A stretch of DNA of 7,092 bases, from positions 1 through 7,092 of the forward strand of contig JAEZIU010000272.1 in assembly GCA_023436485.1 (NCBI GenBank). Reading direction: 5' to 3'. The stretch is from Bacillota bacterium (lineage in GTDB: Bacteria > Bacillota > Clostridia > Acetivibrionales > DSM-1351). A program made the translations under genes and the position numbers. A model generated the notes under the pieces. It was not told the DNA's origin. It did no database searches and was given only the letters and a program-made list of their open reading frames with translations. Of this stretch, positions 1-6,963 are shown piece after piece (within the stretch, counting starts at the first letter, position 1; each line of letters opens with the position of its first letter).

Positions 1-1180
1 GTATATATCTTCAAAGCTGCCAGAGGCAGGCGTTGGTGTATATTATCATAGTGTAGTAGGTGATAATCCCGATAGATTGGAAGAATGCTTAAAACTTGCA
101 TTGGAGCGGTGTGACATTGTCATTACAACAGGCGGTCTGGGGCCCACACAGGATGATTTGACAAAGGAGACTATATCACGGGTCTGTGGTAAAAAGCTGG
201 TTGTTCATGAAGAGAGCCTTAATAAAATCAAAAACTATTTCAGCAGACTTGGAAAACAGATGCCGCAAAATAATGAAAAGCAAGCGTATATGCCGGAAGG
301 TTGCATATTACTTAAAAATAATAATGGTACTGCACCGGGATGTATGATAGAAATGGGCGAAAAAGTAGTTGTAATGCTTCCTGGCCCGCCGGTAGAGATG
401 AAACCAATGTTTATGGATTATGTTATGCCATATTTCAAAAATAAGGGCGATTATTCTCTGGAATCAGTAATTTTAAGGGTTTTTGGTATTGGCGAATCGG
501 CAATGGAAACAAAAATAATGGATCTGATTGATGGCCAGACAAACCCGACTATTGCTACGTATGCCAAGGAAGGCGAGGTTACAATAAGGGTAACTGCCAG
601 TGTTCCTAAAGGCGAAAGTGCGGAAACCATTCTGATACCTGTTGTAAATGAGATAAAGAGAAGAACCGGAGACAATCTGTACTCTGACAAGGATGAAACT
701 TTGGATGCAGTGGCGGCAGGACTTCTTTTGAAAAACAGTATTACAATAGCAACTGCCGAGTCCTGTACCGGAGGCCTTATTTCAGAGAACCTTACCGACA
801 TTCCCGGTATTTCCCGGGTATTTATGGGGGGAGCCGTAACATATTCCAATGAAGCAAAAATGGAATACCTTGGTGTAAAAGCACAGACACTGGAGGCTTA
901 TGGAGCAGTCAGCCGCGAAACAGCTGTGGAAATGGCTGAGGGTATCAGGAATAGGTTAAAGACTAACATCGGGATATCAGTTACGGGGATAGCAGGGCCT
1001 GACGGCGGAACTGCCCAAAAACCTGTTGGATTGGTCTATATAGGCCTTTCAAGCGACAGCGGTACAGTTACAAAGGAACTTAGGCTTTCTGGAAACAGAA
1101 AGAAAATCAGGACGGTTACTGCACTGAATGTGTTTGACTTAATACGAAGACATATTTTAAAGCTGGACATGGATCTTTGA
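1..1180 (+). CDS. cinA: CinA-family protein (NMN deamidase / competence-damage protein), 5' end missing
   Basis: The frame is open from base 2, so the gene enters from the left; 392 residues are visible and, against the usual family length of about 410-420, roughly 20-25 N-terminal residues lie outside the window. The TTG at 77 is internal, because conserved sequence (VVGDNPDRL) lies at and before it. Visible residues 44-52 (GGLGPTQDD) and 126-132 (LPGPPVE) are signatures of the N-terminal molybdopterin-binding-like (COG1058) domain. The C-terminal CinA/PncC amidohydrolase domain carries ESCTGG at 253-258, with the presumed catalytic serine codon at 761-763, then VTGIAGPDGG (327-336) and KPVGLVYIG (340-348). 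Known family roles are deamidation of nicotinamide mononucleotide in NAD recycling and ADP-ribose pyrophosphatase activity; in some streptococci CinA is co-transcribed with recA and recruits RecA during transformation. Both domains look intact. The neighbouring murJ follows closely, suggesting co-transcription. Confidence 0.95.
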   Translation, partial: YISSKLPEAGVGVYYHSVVGDNPDRLEECLKLALERCDIVITTGGLGPTQDDLTKETISRVCGKKLVVHEESLNKIKNYFSRLGKQMPQNNEKQAYMPEGCILLKNNNGTAPGCMIEMGEKVVVMLPGPPVEMKPMFMDYVMPYFKNKGDYSLESVILRVFGIGESAMETKIMDLIDGQTNPTIATYAKEGEVTIRVTASVPKGESAETILIPVVNEIKRRTGDNLYSDKDETLDAVAAGLLLKNSITIATAESCTGGLISENLTDIPGISRVFMGGAVTYSNEAKMEYLGVKAQTLEAYGAVSRETAVEMAEGIRNRLKTNIGISVTGIAGPDGGTAQKPVGLVYIGLSSDSGTVTKELRLSGNRKKIRTVTALNVFDLIRRHILKLDMDL

Positions 1181-1218
1181 TAATTGACACACAAGAAAAG
1201 GACTGCAAATAAGCAGTC

Positions 1219-1225
1219 GGGAGGG
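1219..1225 (+). promoter_or_regulatory. Ribosome binding site deciding the murJ start
   Basis: GGGAGGG lies 6 bases before the TTG at 1232. The alternative in-frame TTG at 1184, just after the cinA stop, has no purine-rich site in front of it. This supports the shorter murJ protein. Confidence 0.75.
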
Positions 1226-1231
1226 TTAAAG

Positions 1232-2824
1232 TTGAGTTCAAATAATAAAAAATTAACAGGTGCCGCAATAATAGTAATGGCATCGTTGGTTGTAAGCAGA
1301 ATAACGGGTTACCTGAGAACTATTTTGATAAACAATCTGCTTACGGCATCACAGTCTGATTCATTGTTGGCAGCGTTCAGAACAACTGATTTGATGTACA
1401 ACTTATTAATCGGAGGAGCAATATCTGCCGCACTTGTTCCTGTATTATCGGGATACATTGCTAAAAACGATGAAGAAGACGGCTGGAAAGCCATAGGAAC
1501 TTTTGTAAATGTTGTATTTGTAACAATGATCGGTATATGTATACTTGGAGTAATTTTTGCTCCTGCTGTTGTATCTATGACTGCGTCAGGATTAACAGGT
1601 GAAAAAAGGGAGCTGACAATACAGCTTACAAGGATACTTTTTCCGTCAGTAGGGTTTATGATGCTGGCAGGAATAACAAATGGAGTGCTTTATTCTTATA
1701 AGAGGTTTGCATCCGCTGCATTTGCACCGTCAGTGTACAACCTTGGAACAGCACTGAGCATATTCATACTTAGCAGGTTTGGTGTAAGATATGTGGCATT
1801 TGGTGTATTGGCAAGTGCCATAGTATACTTCATAATGCAGATATCATTTGCATGGCCCAATTTGAAGTACTACAGACCCAAAATTCTTTGGAAGAATCCG
1901 GGATTCAGAAGGCTGTTCAAGCTTGCAGTACCATCTCTTGCAGCATCTGCCATAGCACAGATAAATATACTCATTTCGCTTAACTTTATATCAATGTTCA
2001 AAAATGACGGAAGTATCACGGCTTACTATAATGCAAATGATTTGTGGCAGCTGCCCTACGGCATATTTGCCATGGGTCTGGGAACCGCAATATTGCCAAC
2101 ACTTTCAGAAAAACTTGCACTAAAGAAGGTGGGAGAGTTTAAAGAGATACTCAACAACGGGTTTAAGACAATACTGTATCTGATAATACCGTCTTCAGTG
2201 GCATTTATAGTACTTTCACAGCCGGTTGTCAGCGTTGTGTACAAATGGTCTCAAGTTATCGGAAAAGAACGAATCGTAACGGCGGGCAGCATATTACTGC
2301 TGTTTACGGCTGCAATGATAGCCCAATCAATGTTAGCTCTTCTGAACAGGGCTTTTTATGCGGATAATGATACCAAGACACCTCTTTACATAGGTACGGT
2401 ATCTATTGCACTGAACTTTGTATTCTGTTACATATTCATGAAAGCCACAGACCTGGGCCCCGCCGGTATGTCATTGTCATATTCTATACAAAGTGTAGTA
2501 AATATGGCTATTATGATGGTGATTATATCGAAACGAATGAATGGAATGGGATGGAAGAAACTGTTGAAATATTCTCTAAAGCTGTTGGGTGCTGCGGCAA
2601 TTATGGGGGTAATACTTTTTACGATGAACAAATTTATCCCTGTTAATTTCACAAAGCCTTTTGCAATGCATTCAAAATTGATTGAAATAGCAGCGTTGGG
2701 AATAGAAATTGTAGTAGGAGCATCGGTTTATTTTGCATTTACTATGTTTTTTAAGATTGAAGAGGCGGTTGCTGCTAAGGACAAGCTTATTGGCAGAATT
2801 AAGCGCTTAGTTAAAAAATCATAA
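1232..2824 (+). CDS. murJ: Lipid II flippase MurJ (MviN family)
   Basis: Integral membrane protein of the MOP exporter superfamily, expected to flip the peptidoglycan precursor lipid II across the cytoplasmic membrane. From the TTG at 1232 it has 530 residues, normal for the family, with many hydrophobic segments fitting about 14 transmembrane helices. Family signatures: SRITGYLR at 22-29 (the SRxxGxxR start of helix 1, with arginines important in studied MurJ proteins), IGGAISAALVP near 60-70, a PYGIFAMGLGTAILPTLSE block at about 275-293, and RAFYADNDTKTP at 373-384. These separate MurJ from the SpoVB/Wzx relatives, although function is by homology only. The C-terminus is a short basic tail (KRLVKKS). 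A start at TTG 1184 would add 16 basic, polar residues but lacks an RBS. It lies 51 bases after cinA with no terminator between, so probably in the same operon; recA has its own promoter downstream. Confidence 0.9.
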   Translation: MSSNNKKLTGAAIIVMASLVVSRITGYLRTILINNLLTASQSDSLLAAFRTTDLMYNLLIGGAISAALVPVLSGYIAKNDEEDGWKAIGTFVNVVFVTMIGICILGVIFAPAVVSMTASGLTGEKRELTIQLTRILFPSVGFMMLAGITNGVLYSYKRFASAAFAPSVYNLGTALSIFILSRFGVRYVAFGVLASAIVYFIMQISFAWPNLKYYRPKILWKNPGFRRLFKLAVPSLAASAIAQINILISLNFISMFKNDGSITAYYNANDLWQLPYGIFAMGLGTAILPTLSEKLALKKVGEFKEILNNGFKTILYLIIPSSVAFIVLSQPVVSVVYKWSQVIGKERIVTAGSILLLFTAAMIAQSMLALLNRAFYADNDTKTPLYIGTVSIALNFVFCYIFMKATDLGPAGMSLSYSIQSVVNMAIMMVIISKRMNGMGWKKLLKYSLKLLGAAAIMGVILFTMNKFIPVNFTKPFAMHSKLIEIAALGIEIVVGASVYFAFTMFFKIEEAVAAKDKLIGRIKRLVKKS

Positions 2825-2846
2825 GTAAAAAAATAATTTTTAACAG

Positions 2847-2875
2847 TTGACTATAAATAAAATAAAATATATAAT
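2847..2875 (+). promoter_or_regulatory. recA promoter (sigma-A type)
   Basis: TTGACT (2847-2852, 5 of 6 to the -35 consensus), a 17-base spacer, and a perfect TATAAT (2870-2875). The start site is expected near 2881-2883, giving a leader of about 34 bases. It lies in the murJ-recA gap, so recA can be transcribed independently of cinA-murJ. Confidence 0.85.
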
Positions 2876-2880
2876 TAAAA

Positions 2881-2894
2881 AGAACAAATGTTCG
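2881..2894 (+). promoter_or_regulatory. LexA (DinR) SOS box of recA
   Basis: AGAACAAATGTTCG differs from the Bacillus/Clostridium SOS consensus CGAACNNNNGTTCG only at the first base. The core GAAC-N4-GTTC is a perfect inverted repeat. It lies six bases after the -10 element, at the predicted transcription start, where bound LexA would block RNA polymerase. This implies that recA, and by read-through recX, is induced by DNA damage. No second copy was noticed elsewhere in the window. Confidence 0.88.
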
Positions 2895-2900
2895 AACGAT

Positions 2901-2909
2901 AAAGGAGGT
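2901..2909 (+). promoter_or_regulatory. Ribosome binding site deciding the recA start
   Basis: AAAGGAGGT is close to a full complement of the 16S rRNA 3' end and lies about 7 bases before GTG 2916. The in-frame upstream TTG at 2847 is part of the -35 element and cannot be the start. Confidence 0.9.
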
Positions 2910-2915
2910 CACCCC

Positions 2916-3962
2916 GTGTTAGAAAAGAAAAAAGCATTAGAGATGGCTTTGGGCCAAATAGAGAAGCAGTTTGGTAAAGGCGCGGTAATGAAACTGGGCG
3001 AAAATTCCCATATGAATGTTGAATGTATTCCTACAGGGTCCATGAGCCTTGATTTGGCACTTGGAGTCGGAGGAGTTCCCAGAGGAAGAATAGTTGAAGT
3101 CTTCGGGCCGGAGTCATCAGGTAAGACAACTGTTGCTCTGCACATTATTGCGGAGGCTCAAAAAGCTGGTGGCGAGGCTGCTTTTATTGACGCAGAACAT
3201 GCCCTCGATCCTGTGTATGCAAAGAAACTTGGGGTTGATATAGAAAATCTGATAGTATCACAGCCTGATACAGGTGAACAGGCTCTTGAGATAACAGAAG
3301 CACTTGTAAGAAGTGGTGCCATAGATGTTATTGTAGTTGACTCTGTTGCTGCTCTTGTACCTAAGGCAGAAATTGATGGAGAAATGGGTGATTCCCATAT
3401 AGGCTTACAAGCAAGGCTTATGTCACAGGCACTGAGAAAATTGGCCGGTGTTATTAGTAAATCAAGGACAACCGCGATATTCATTAATCAGCTTCGTGAG
3501 AAGGTTGGTATAATGTTTGGTAATCCAGAAACTACGCCTGGTGGTAGGGCATTAAAGTTCTACTCCTCCGTAAGGCTTGATGTCAGAAGAATAGAAGCTA
3601 TTAAACAAGCAAACGAAATTGTGGGTAACCGAACAAGAGTAAAGGTTGTTAAAAACAAAGTTGCTCCTCCTTTTAAAGAAGCGGAGTTTGATATCGTTTA
3701 TGGTCAGGGTATATCAAGAGAAGGCAGTATACTTGATATTGCTGTAACTATGGATATTGTCAACAAGAGCGGAGCGTGGTTCTCATACAACGGTCAGCGT
3801 ATTGGACAAGGCCGTGAAAATGCAAAACAATATCTAAAAGAAAATATCGCTATGTGCAGTGAAATTGAGAAACTTATCAGAAGCAACTTTACTGTGACTG
3901 CTGGTCCACAAACTAAAGAGTCTGAAGAAGACGAAGATATTGCACTTGATGAAATTGAATAA
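2916..3962 (+). CDS. recA: Recombinase RecA
   Basis: ATP-dependent strand-exchange protein that forms filaments on single-stranded DNA, drives homologous repair and stimulates LexA self-cleavage. From GTG 2916 it has 348 residues (MLEKKKALEMALGQIE...), the usual size. The order is: N-terminal oligomerisation helix; Walker A GPESSGKT at 64-71; catalytic glutamate in DAEHALD (Glu 94); Walker B VIVVDSVAA at 138-146; DNA-binding loop L1 around 150-165 (EIDGEMGDSHIG); loop L2 beginning about 190 (INQLREKVG...); the conserved ALKFYSSVRLDVRR stretch at 212-225; and an acidic tail (SEEDEDIALDEIE) typical of the regulatory C-terminus. Nothing is missing and no intein or intron interrupts it. It is preceded by its own promoter and a LexA box and followed by a hairpin and recX. 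Confidence 0.98.
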   Translation: MLEKKKALEMALGQIEKQFGKGAVMKLGENSHMNVECIPTGSMSLDLALGVGGVPRGRIVEVFGPESSGKTTVALHIIAEAQKAGGEAAFIDAEHALDPVYAKKLGVDIENLIVSQPDTGEQALEITEALVRSGAIDVIVVDSVAALVPKAEIDGEMGDSHIGLQARLMSQALRKLAGVISKSRTTAIFINQLREKVGIMFGNPETTPGGRALKFYSSVRLDVRRIEAIKQANEIVGNRTRVKVVKNKVAPPFKEAEFDIVYGQGISREGSILDIAVTMDIVNKSGAWFSYNGQRIGQGRENAKQYLKENIAMCSEIEKLIRSNFTVTAGPQTKESEEDEDIALDEIE

Positions 3963-3976
3963 ATAATTAGAGTCAT

Positions 3977-4022
3977 TATAAGGCATGCTTGAGGGACTAA
4001 TTCCCCACAGGTGTGCCTTATA
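3977..4022 (+). terminator. Long hairpin after recA, terminator-like but lacking a T-tract
   Basis: TATAAGGCA (3977-3985) pairs perfectly with TGCCTTATA (4014-4022). The pairing continues inward through 3991/4008 with some G-U pairs, and after an A-A mismatch three more G-C pairs (3993-3995 with 4004-4006) close an 8-base loop. It begins 15 bases after the recA stop. The stem is followed by TATAGGTGTGG rather than a run of T, so it may be only a partial terminator, a processing or stability element, or an attenuator that lowers recX expression. The structure was paired by hand; no folding energy was computed. Confidence 0.65.
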
Positions 4023-4066
4023 TATAGGTGTGGATTTACTATCTGGAATATTAATCGGAGGCTGTT

Positions 4067-4687
4067 ATGAGGATTACATCAATAGAAAAAAGTGATAAGA
4101 ATAAATCTATGGCAAGTGTCTGCATTGATAACAAGACAGAGTTTGTATTGCCGTTGAAACGTATTGATGCCCTTAACCTTACCATTGATAAAACAATTGA
4201 GCAGGAAACACTGGATTACATACTTAAATATGAGGTCTATGCAGCCGCAAAGAATGCAGCGGTAAAATATCTCTCTCTAAAGCTCAGAACTTCATTTGAA
4301 TTAAAAGAAAAGCTTAGGGAACTGGGATATGAGGAGGCTACAATAAATAAGGTGATAAATGATTTAACTGAAATAGATTACATAAATGATTATAAATATG
4401 CCGTTAAGTACATAACCGAAAAAACAAAGCTGAAGCCAAAGTCTATAAAGCTATTGGCAATGGAACTGGATTATAAGGGGATTCCTGACGATATAATAAA
4501 CAGTGTGATTGAGGAACTAAGCCCTGATGATGATGAGGTAGCCCTTGGATTACTAAAAAAAAGATACTCAAAATTTAAAGAGTTTGATGAAATTTTGATT
4601 AAAAAAATGAAATCTTATCTTGCAGGCAAAGGATTCAATTATAATCAGATTTCAAAAGCAATAAGTAAATATATACCAGAAGACTGA
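4067..4687 (+). CDS. recX: Regulatory protein RecX
   Basis: Small helical cytoplasmic protein that binds RecA filaments and modulates (usually limits) their extension and ATPase activity. It has 206 residues, in the range of Firmicutes RecX. The start is ATG 4067 with CGGAGG (4056-4061) 5 bases ahead. After an N-terminal beta-rich leader (1-55) come the three-helix RecX repeats: about 59-107 (with YLSLKLRTSFELKEKLRELGY, trimmed here to its character: paired helices ending EIDYIND), about 109-150, and about 155-200, ending in the typical YLAGKGFNYNQISKAI pattern. The adjacent recA is strong supporting context. No separate promoter is obvious in the 104-base gap, so expression probably depends on read-through from the LexA-controlled recA promoter. 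Confidence 0.92.
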   Translation: MRITSIEKSDKNKSMASVCIDNKTEFVLPLKRIDALNLTIDKTIEQETLDYILKYEVYAAAKNAAVKYLSLKLRTSFELKEKLRELGYEEATINKVINDLTEIDYINDYKYAVKYITEKTKLKPKSIKLLAMELDYKGIPDDIINSVIEELSPDDDEVALGLLKKRYSKFKEFDEILIKKMKSYLAGKGFNYNQISKAISKYIPED

Positions 4688-4705
4688 TGTGATGCGGATT
4701 TTAAC

Positions 4706-4737
4706 TGCAAAAATAATTAAATATTTGCAAATTATTT
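4706..4737. repeat. AT-rich overlapping inverted repeats after recX
   Basis: TGCAAA (4706-4711) is inverted at 4724-4729 (TTTGCA), and AAATAATT (4711-4718) is inverted at 4730-4737 (AATTATTT). These two pairings exclude each other. Neither stem is GC-rich and no T-tract follows, so a terminator role for recX is doubtful; they may simply reflect base composition. Confidence 0.3.
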
Positions 4738-4747
4738 ACCTAAAACA

Positions 4748-4776
4748 TTGACAATCTGTAATTATTATTAAATAAT
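4748..4776 (+). promoter_or_regulatory. rimO-pgsA promoter
   Basis: A perfect TTGACA (4748-4753), 17-base spacer, and AATAAT (4771-4776, 5 of 6 to TATAAT). The start site is expected near 4783, giving a leader of about 64 bases before rimO. The leader contains GAACTTT twice (4785-4791 and 4816-4822) but no convincing hairpin or riboswitch. No LexA box is present, so this unit appears outside the SOS response. Confidence 0.8.
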
Positions 4777-4846
4777 TTTTAATAGAACTTTTAAGATTAT
4801 TCAACACAAATCTATGAACTTTAAATCGAAATATGGAGGGCTTTAG

Positions 4847-6187
4847 GTGAAAAAAAAGATAGGCATCATCTCATTGGGATGCCCCAAAAATTTGGTAGAC
4901 AGCGAGATAATGCTTGGTATGCTGTCAAATGCAGATTATGAAATTGTAAATAACAAGGAAGATGCTAATGTACTTATAGTAAATACATGCGGATTTATTG
5001 AATCCGCTCAGCAAGAGTCCATAAATACAATTTTAGAAATGGCAGATGAAAAGGGACGCAATTGTGAGGTACTTATAGTTACCGGTTGTATGGCAGAAAG
5101 GTATAAAGAAAAAATACTTGAACAGATACCGGAAGTGGATGCTGTACTGGGTACCGGTAATTATAAAGAAATAGCGGAAGTAATTAATCTAGCTTATATG
5201 GGAGAAAAGACAGTATCTTATGGAAAGCTGGACGAGACGGATTATCTTGATGAAGAGAGAGTAATTTCATCAGCTAAACATTCTGTTTACTTAAAAATAT
5301 CAGAAGGATGCGACAATCGCTGCACATATTGTATAATACCATTTCTCAGAGGTAAATACAGAAGTCGCAAAATCGAGTCATTAGTTAGAGAAGCTGAGCT
5401 TTTGGCTCAAAAAGGTACTAAGGAAATAATTATTGTCGCACAGGACAGTACTCTCTACGGTATTGACTTATATGGCAAAAAGATGCTTACCGAGTTAATC
5501 AGAAAGATATCGGACATTAGTGGAATAGAGTGGATAAGGCTTTTGTATTGCTACCCTGAGGAAATAGATGATGAGCTGATTGAAGAAATAGCTAAAAATC
5601 CAAAGGTTTGCAAATACCTTGACATACCAATTCAGCATGCTTCCGATAGAGTATTAAAGCAAATGGGAAGAAGAGGTACTATATCGGAAATTCGTCAGGT
5701 ACTGAATAAATTGCGAGAAAAAGTAAGCGGTATTACAATTAGGACATCACTGATTGTTGGATTCCCAGGTGAGACAGAGGAAGATTTTGAAGAATTGATT
5801 GCTTTTGTAAAGGGATTCAGGTTGGATAGAGTAGGTGTATTTACTTATTCAAAAGAAGAAGGTACACCTGCGGCAAAGATGAAAAGCCAAATACCAAAGC
5901 ATATTAAAATAAAAAGGCAAAAGAAGATTCTCGAGCTTCAAAATTCGATTAGCAGGGAAATAAATCAAGGCAGGAATGGAAAAGTTTACAAAACAATAGT
6001 TGACGGTATTGCCGATGATGGTATATTCTATTATGGACGTACTTATGCGGAAGCTCCAGAGATTGACGGGGTGATTTATTTTACCAGTCCCGATGAGCTT
6101 TCAATAGGAAGTTTTACAGATGTAAGGATTCTTAATACCGAAGATTATGATTTGATAGGAGAGGTCATAAATGAATTTACCAAATAA
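4847..6187 (+). CDS. rimO: Ribosomal protein S12 methylthiotransferase RimO
   Basis: Radical SAM enzyme that adds a methylthio group to the conserved aspartate (Asp88 in E. coli numbering) of ribosomal protein S12, using two 4Fe-4S clusters. It has 446 residues, normal length. The N-terminal UPF0004/MTTase domain holds the cluster ligands Cys12 (SLGCPKNLVDSE, a RimO signature), Cys48 (NTCGFIESA) and Cys81 (GCMAERY). The radical SAM domain has CxxxCxxC at Cys155/159/162 within EGCDNRCTYCIIPFLRGKYR; the C-terminal TRAM domain spans roughly 372-440. SLGCPKN and FLRGKYRSR favour RimO over the tRNA methylthiotransferases MiaB and MtaB. The start is GTG 4847 behind GGAGGG (4835-4840). It has its own promoter and overlaps pgsA by 17 bases, so the two are probably translated together. 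Confidence 0.95.
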   Translation: MKKKIGIISLGCPKNLVDSEIMLGMLSNADYEIVNNKEDANVLIVNTCGFIESAQQESINTILEMADEKGRNCEVLIVTGCMAERYKEKILEQIPEVDAVLGTGNYKEIAEVINLAYMGEKTVSYGKLDETDYLDEERVISSAKHSVYLKISEGCDNRCTYCIIPFLRGKYRSRKIESLVREAELLAQKGTKEIIIVAQDSTLYGIDLYGKKMLTELIRKISDISGIEWIRLLYCYPEEIDDELIEEIAKNPKVCKYLDIPIQHASDRVLKQMGRRGTISEIRQVLNKLREKVSGITIRTSLIVGFPGETEEDFEELIAFVKGFRLDRVGVFTYSKEEGTPAAKMKSQIPKHIKIKRQKKILELQNSISREINQGRNGKVYKTIVDGIADDGIFYYGRTYAEAPEIDGVIYFTSPDELSIGSFTDVRILNTEDYDLIGEVINEFTK

Positions 6188-6791
6188 AATAACCATTTCG
6201 AGAATATTTTTAGTTCCATTATTTATGATTTTTGTTATACCAATTCCTGATGCTACTGTTAATTTCCAGCTTTTGTCTTTCTTGAAGGATGAAATGCTGT
6301 CAGTAAATAATTTTATAAATAATTATGGTAGTTACGTTGCTGCGGTAATATTTATATTGGCTGCAAGTACCGACGGGGTTGACGGGTATATTGCCAGAAA
6401 ACATAAACTTGTTACTTCTTTTGGAAAATTTCTTGATCCTATAGCCGATAAATTATTAATTACTGCTGCATTGATTGCTCTGGTTCAGCAACAGGTTGTA
6501 ACCGGATGGGCGGCTATGATTATAATATCCAGGGAACTTTTAGTTACAGGACTGCGTTTAGTTGCCGCAGGAGAAGGCCAGGTTATTGCAGCAAACAAGT
6601 CAGGAAAAGTTAAAATGGTATTCCAAACTATTGCAGTTTCGGTTTGTCTTTTAAAGAATTGGCCATTCTCAATATTTACAGATGTGCCGATTGACTCCTA
6701 CCTGATGTTCATCGCTGTTGTAGTAACAATATATTCAGGAATAGATTTTTTTGCAAAGAACTTAAAAATACTCAAATCGGGCGGTATGTAA
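6171..6791 (+). CDS. pgsA: CDP-diacylglycerol--glycerol-3-phosphate 3-phosphatidyltransferase
   Basis: Membrane enzyme of the CDP-alcohol phosphatidyltransferase family that makes phosphatidylglycerol phosphate, the committed step to phosphatidylglycerol and cardiolipin. It has 206 residues. The catalytic and metal-binding signature D-x2-DG-x2-AR-x8-G-x3-D-x3-D is complete: Asp68, Asp71, Gly72, Ala75-Arg76, Gly85, Asp89, Asp93. The LPNKITISRIFLVPLF N-terminus and SRELLVTGLRLVAA (120-133) are typical of PgsA rather than PssA or cardiolipin synthases. Hydrophobic segments lie near 10-25, 53-67, 95-120, 148-162 and 177-193. A hydrophilic stretch at about 27-52 between the first two makes it slightly longer than the roughly 180-190 residue norm. 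ATG 6171 lies inside the rimO end, preceded by AGGAGAGGT (6157-6165), implying translational coupling. A terminator follows. Confidence 0.95.
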   Translation: MNLPNKITISRIFLVPLFMIFVIPIPDATVNFQLLSFLKDEMLSVNNFINNYGSYVAAVIFILAASTDGVDGYIARKHKLVTSFGKFLDPIADKLLITAALIALVQQQVVTGWAAMIIISRELLVTGLRLVAAGEGQVIAANKSGKVKMVFQTIAVSVCLLKNWPFSIFTDVPIDSYLMFIAVVVTIYSGIDFFAKNLKILKSGGM

Positions 6792-6817
6792 AAACAATCA
6801 TTTATATTGATATACAA

Positions 6818-6845
6818 AAGTAGCCGTAGGAAACTGCGGCTATTT
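6818..6845 (+). terminator. Rho-independent terminator after pgsA
   Basis: TAGCCGTAG (6821-6829) pairs with CTGCGGCTA (6834-6842), with one G-U pair, around a GAAA (GNRA-type) tetraloop. The stem can be lengthened outward by three pairs (6818-6820 with 6843-6845). The 3' side runs into TTTATTAT, a modest T-rich tract. It ends the rimO-pgsA unit and isolates the next gene. Confidence 0.85.
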
Positions 6846-6908
6846 ATTATGTCTTCAAGGCATAGCGATAGTGCAATATGCTAAAAGGCCAAATTGAATA
6901 AAAAGAGG

Positions 6909-6918
6909 TTTACGTAAA
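6909..6918. repeat. 10-bp palindrome TTTACGTAAA
   Basis: A perfect 10-base palindrome in the gap between pgsA and the last gene, about 50 bases before the likely -35 element. Its position could suit a regulator-binding site, but no known consensus is matched with confidence. Confidence 0.4.
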
Positions 6919-6952
6919 TTAAATATTAGTACCTTCGGGAAATTTAATATTA
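6916..6952. repeat. AT-rich direct/inverted repeat around a CCTTCGGG turn
   Basis: AAATTAAATATTA (6916-6928) recurs with one mismatch as AAATTTAATATTA (6940-6952), 24 bases apart. The sequence is also self-complementary: AATATTA (6922-6928) can pair with TAATATT (6945-6951), enclosing a CC-TTCG-GG mini-hairpin. It could be a pair of protein-binding half-sites or a weak hairpin. Confidence 0.4.
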
Positions 6953-6963
6953 TCAGAAAATAG

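Noticed and set aside
451..849. Antisense open frame of 132 codons within cinA
   Set aside because: It lies opposite strongly conserved cinA coding sequence, has no recognisable motif, and is a shadow frame.
1184..1212. TTGACA with AAATAA at 17 bases as a murJ promoter
   Set aside because: The -10 matches only two of six positions; read-through from cinA is more likely.
2810..2844. GTTAAAAA / TTTTTAAC inverted repeat spanning the murJ stop, as a murJ terminator
   Set aside because: The 8-base stem is almost wholly A-T with a 19-base loop and no following T-run; likely a composition effect.
3158..3484. Antisense open frame of 108 codons within recA
   Set aside because: Shadow of the conserved recA reading frame, with no motif or supporting signals.
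4783..4846. Riboswitch or attenuator in the rimO leader
   Set aside because: The leader of about 64 bases shows no stable stem or known aptamer pattern, only a short GAACTTT repeat.
6860..6881. GCATA / TATGC hairpin after the pgsA terminator as a small RNA or second terminator
   Set aside because: Only five base pairs with a 12-base loop and no T-tract.
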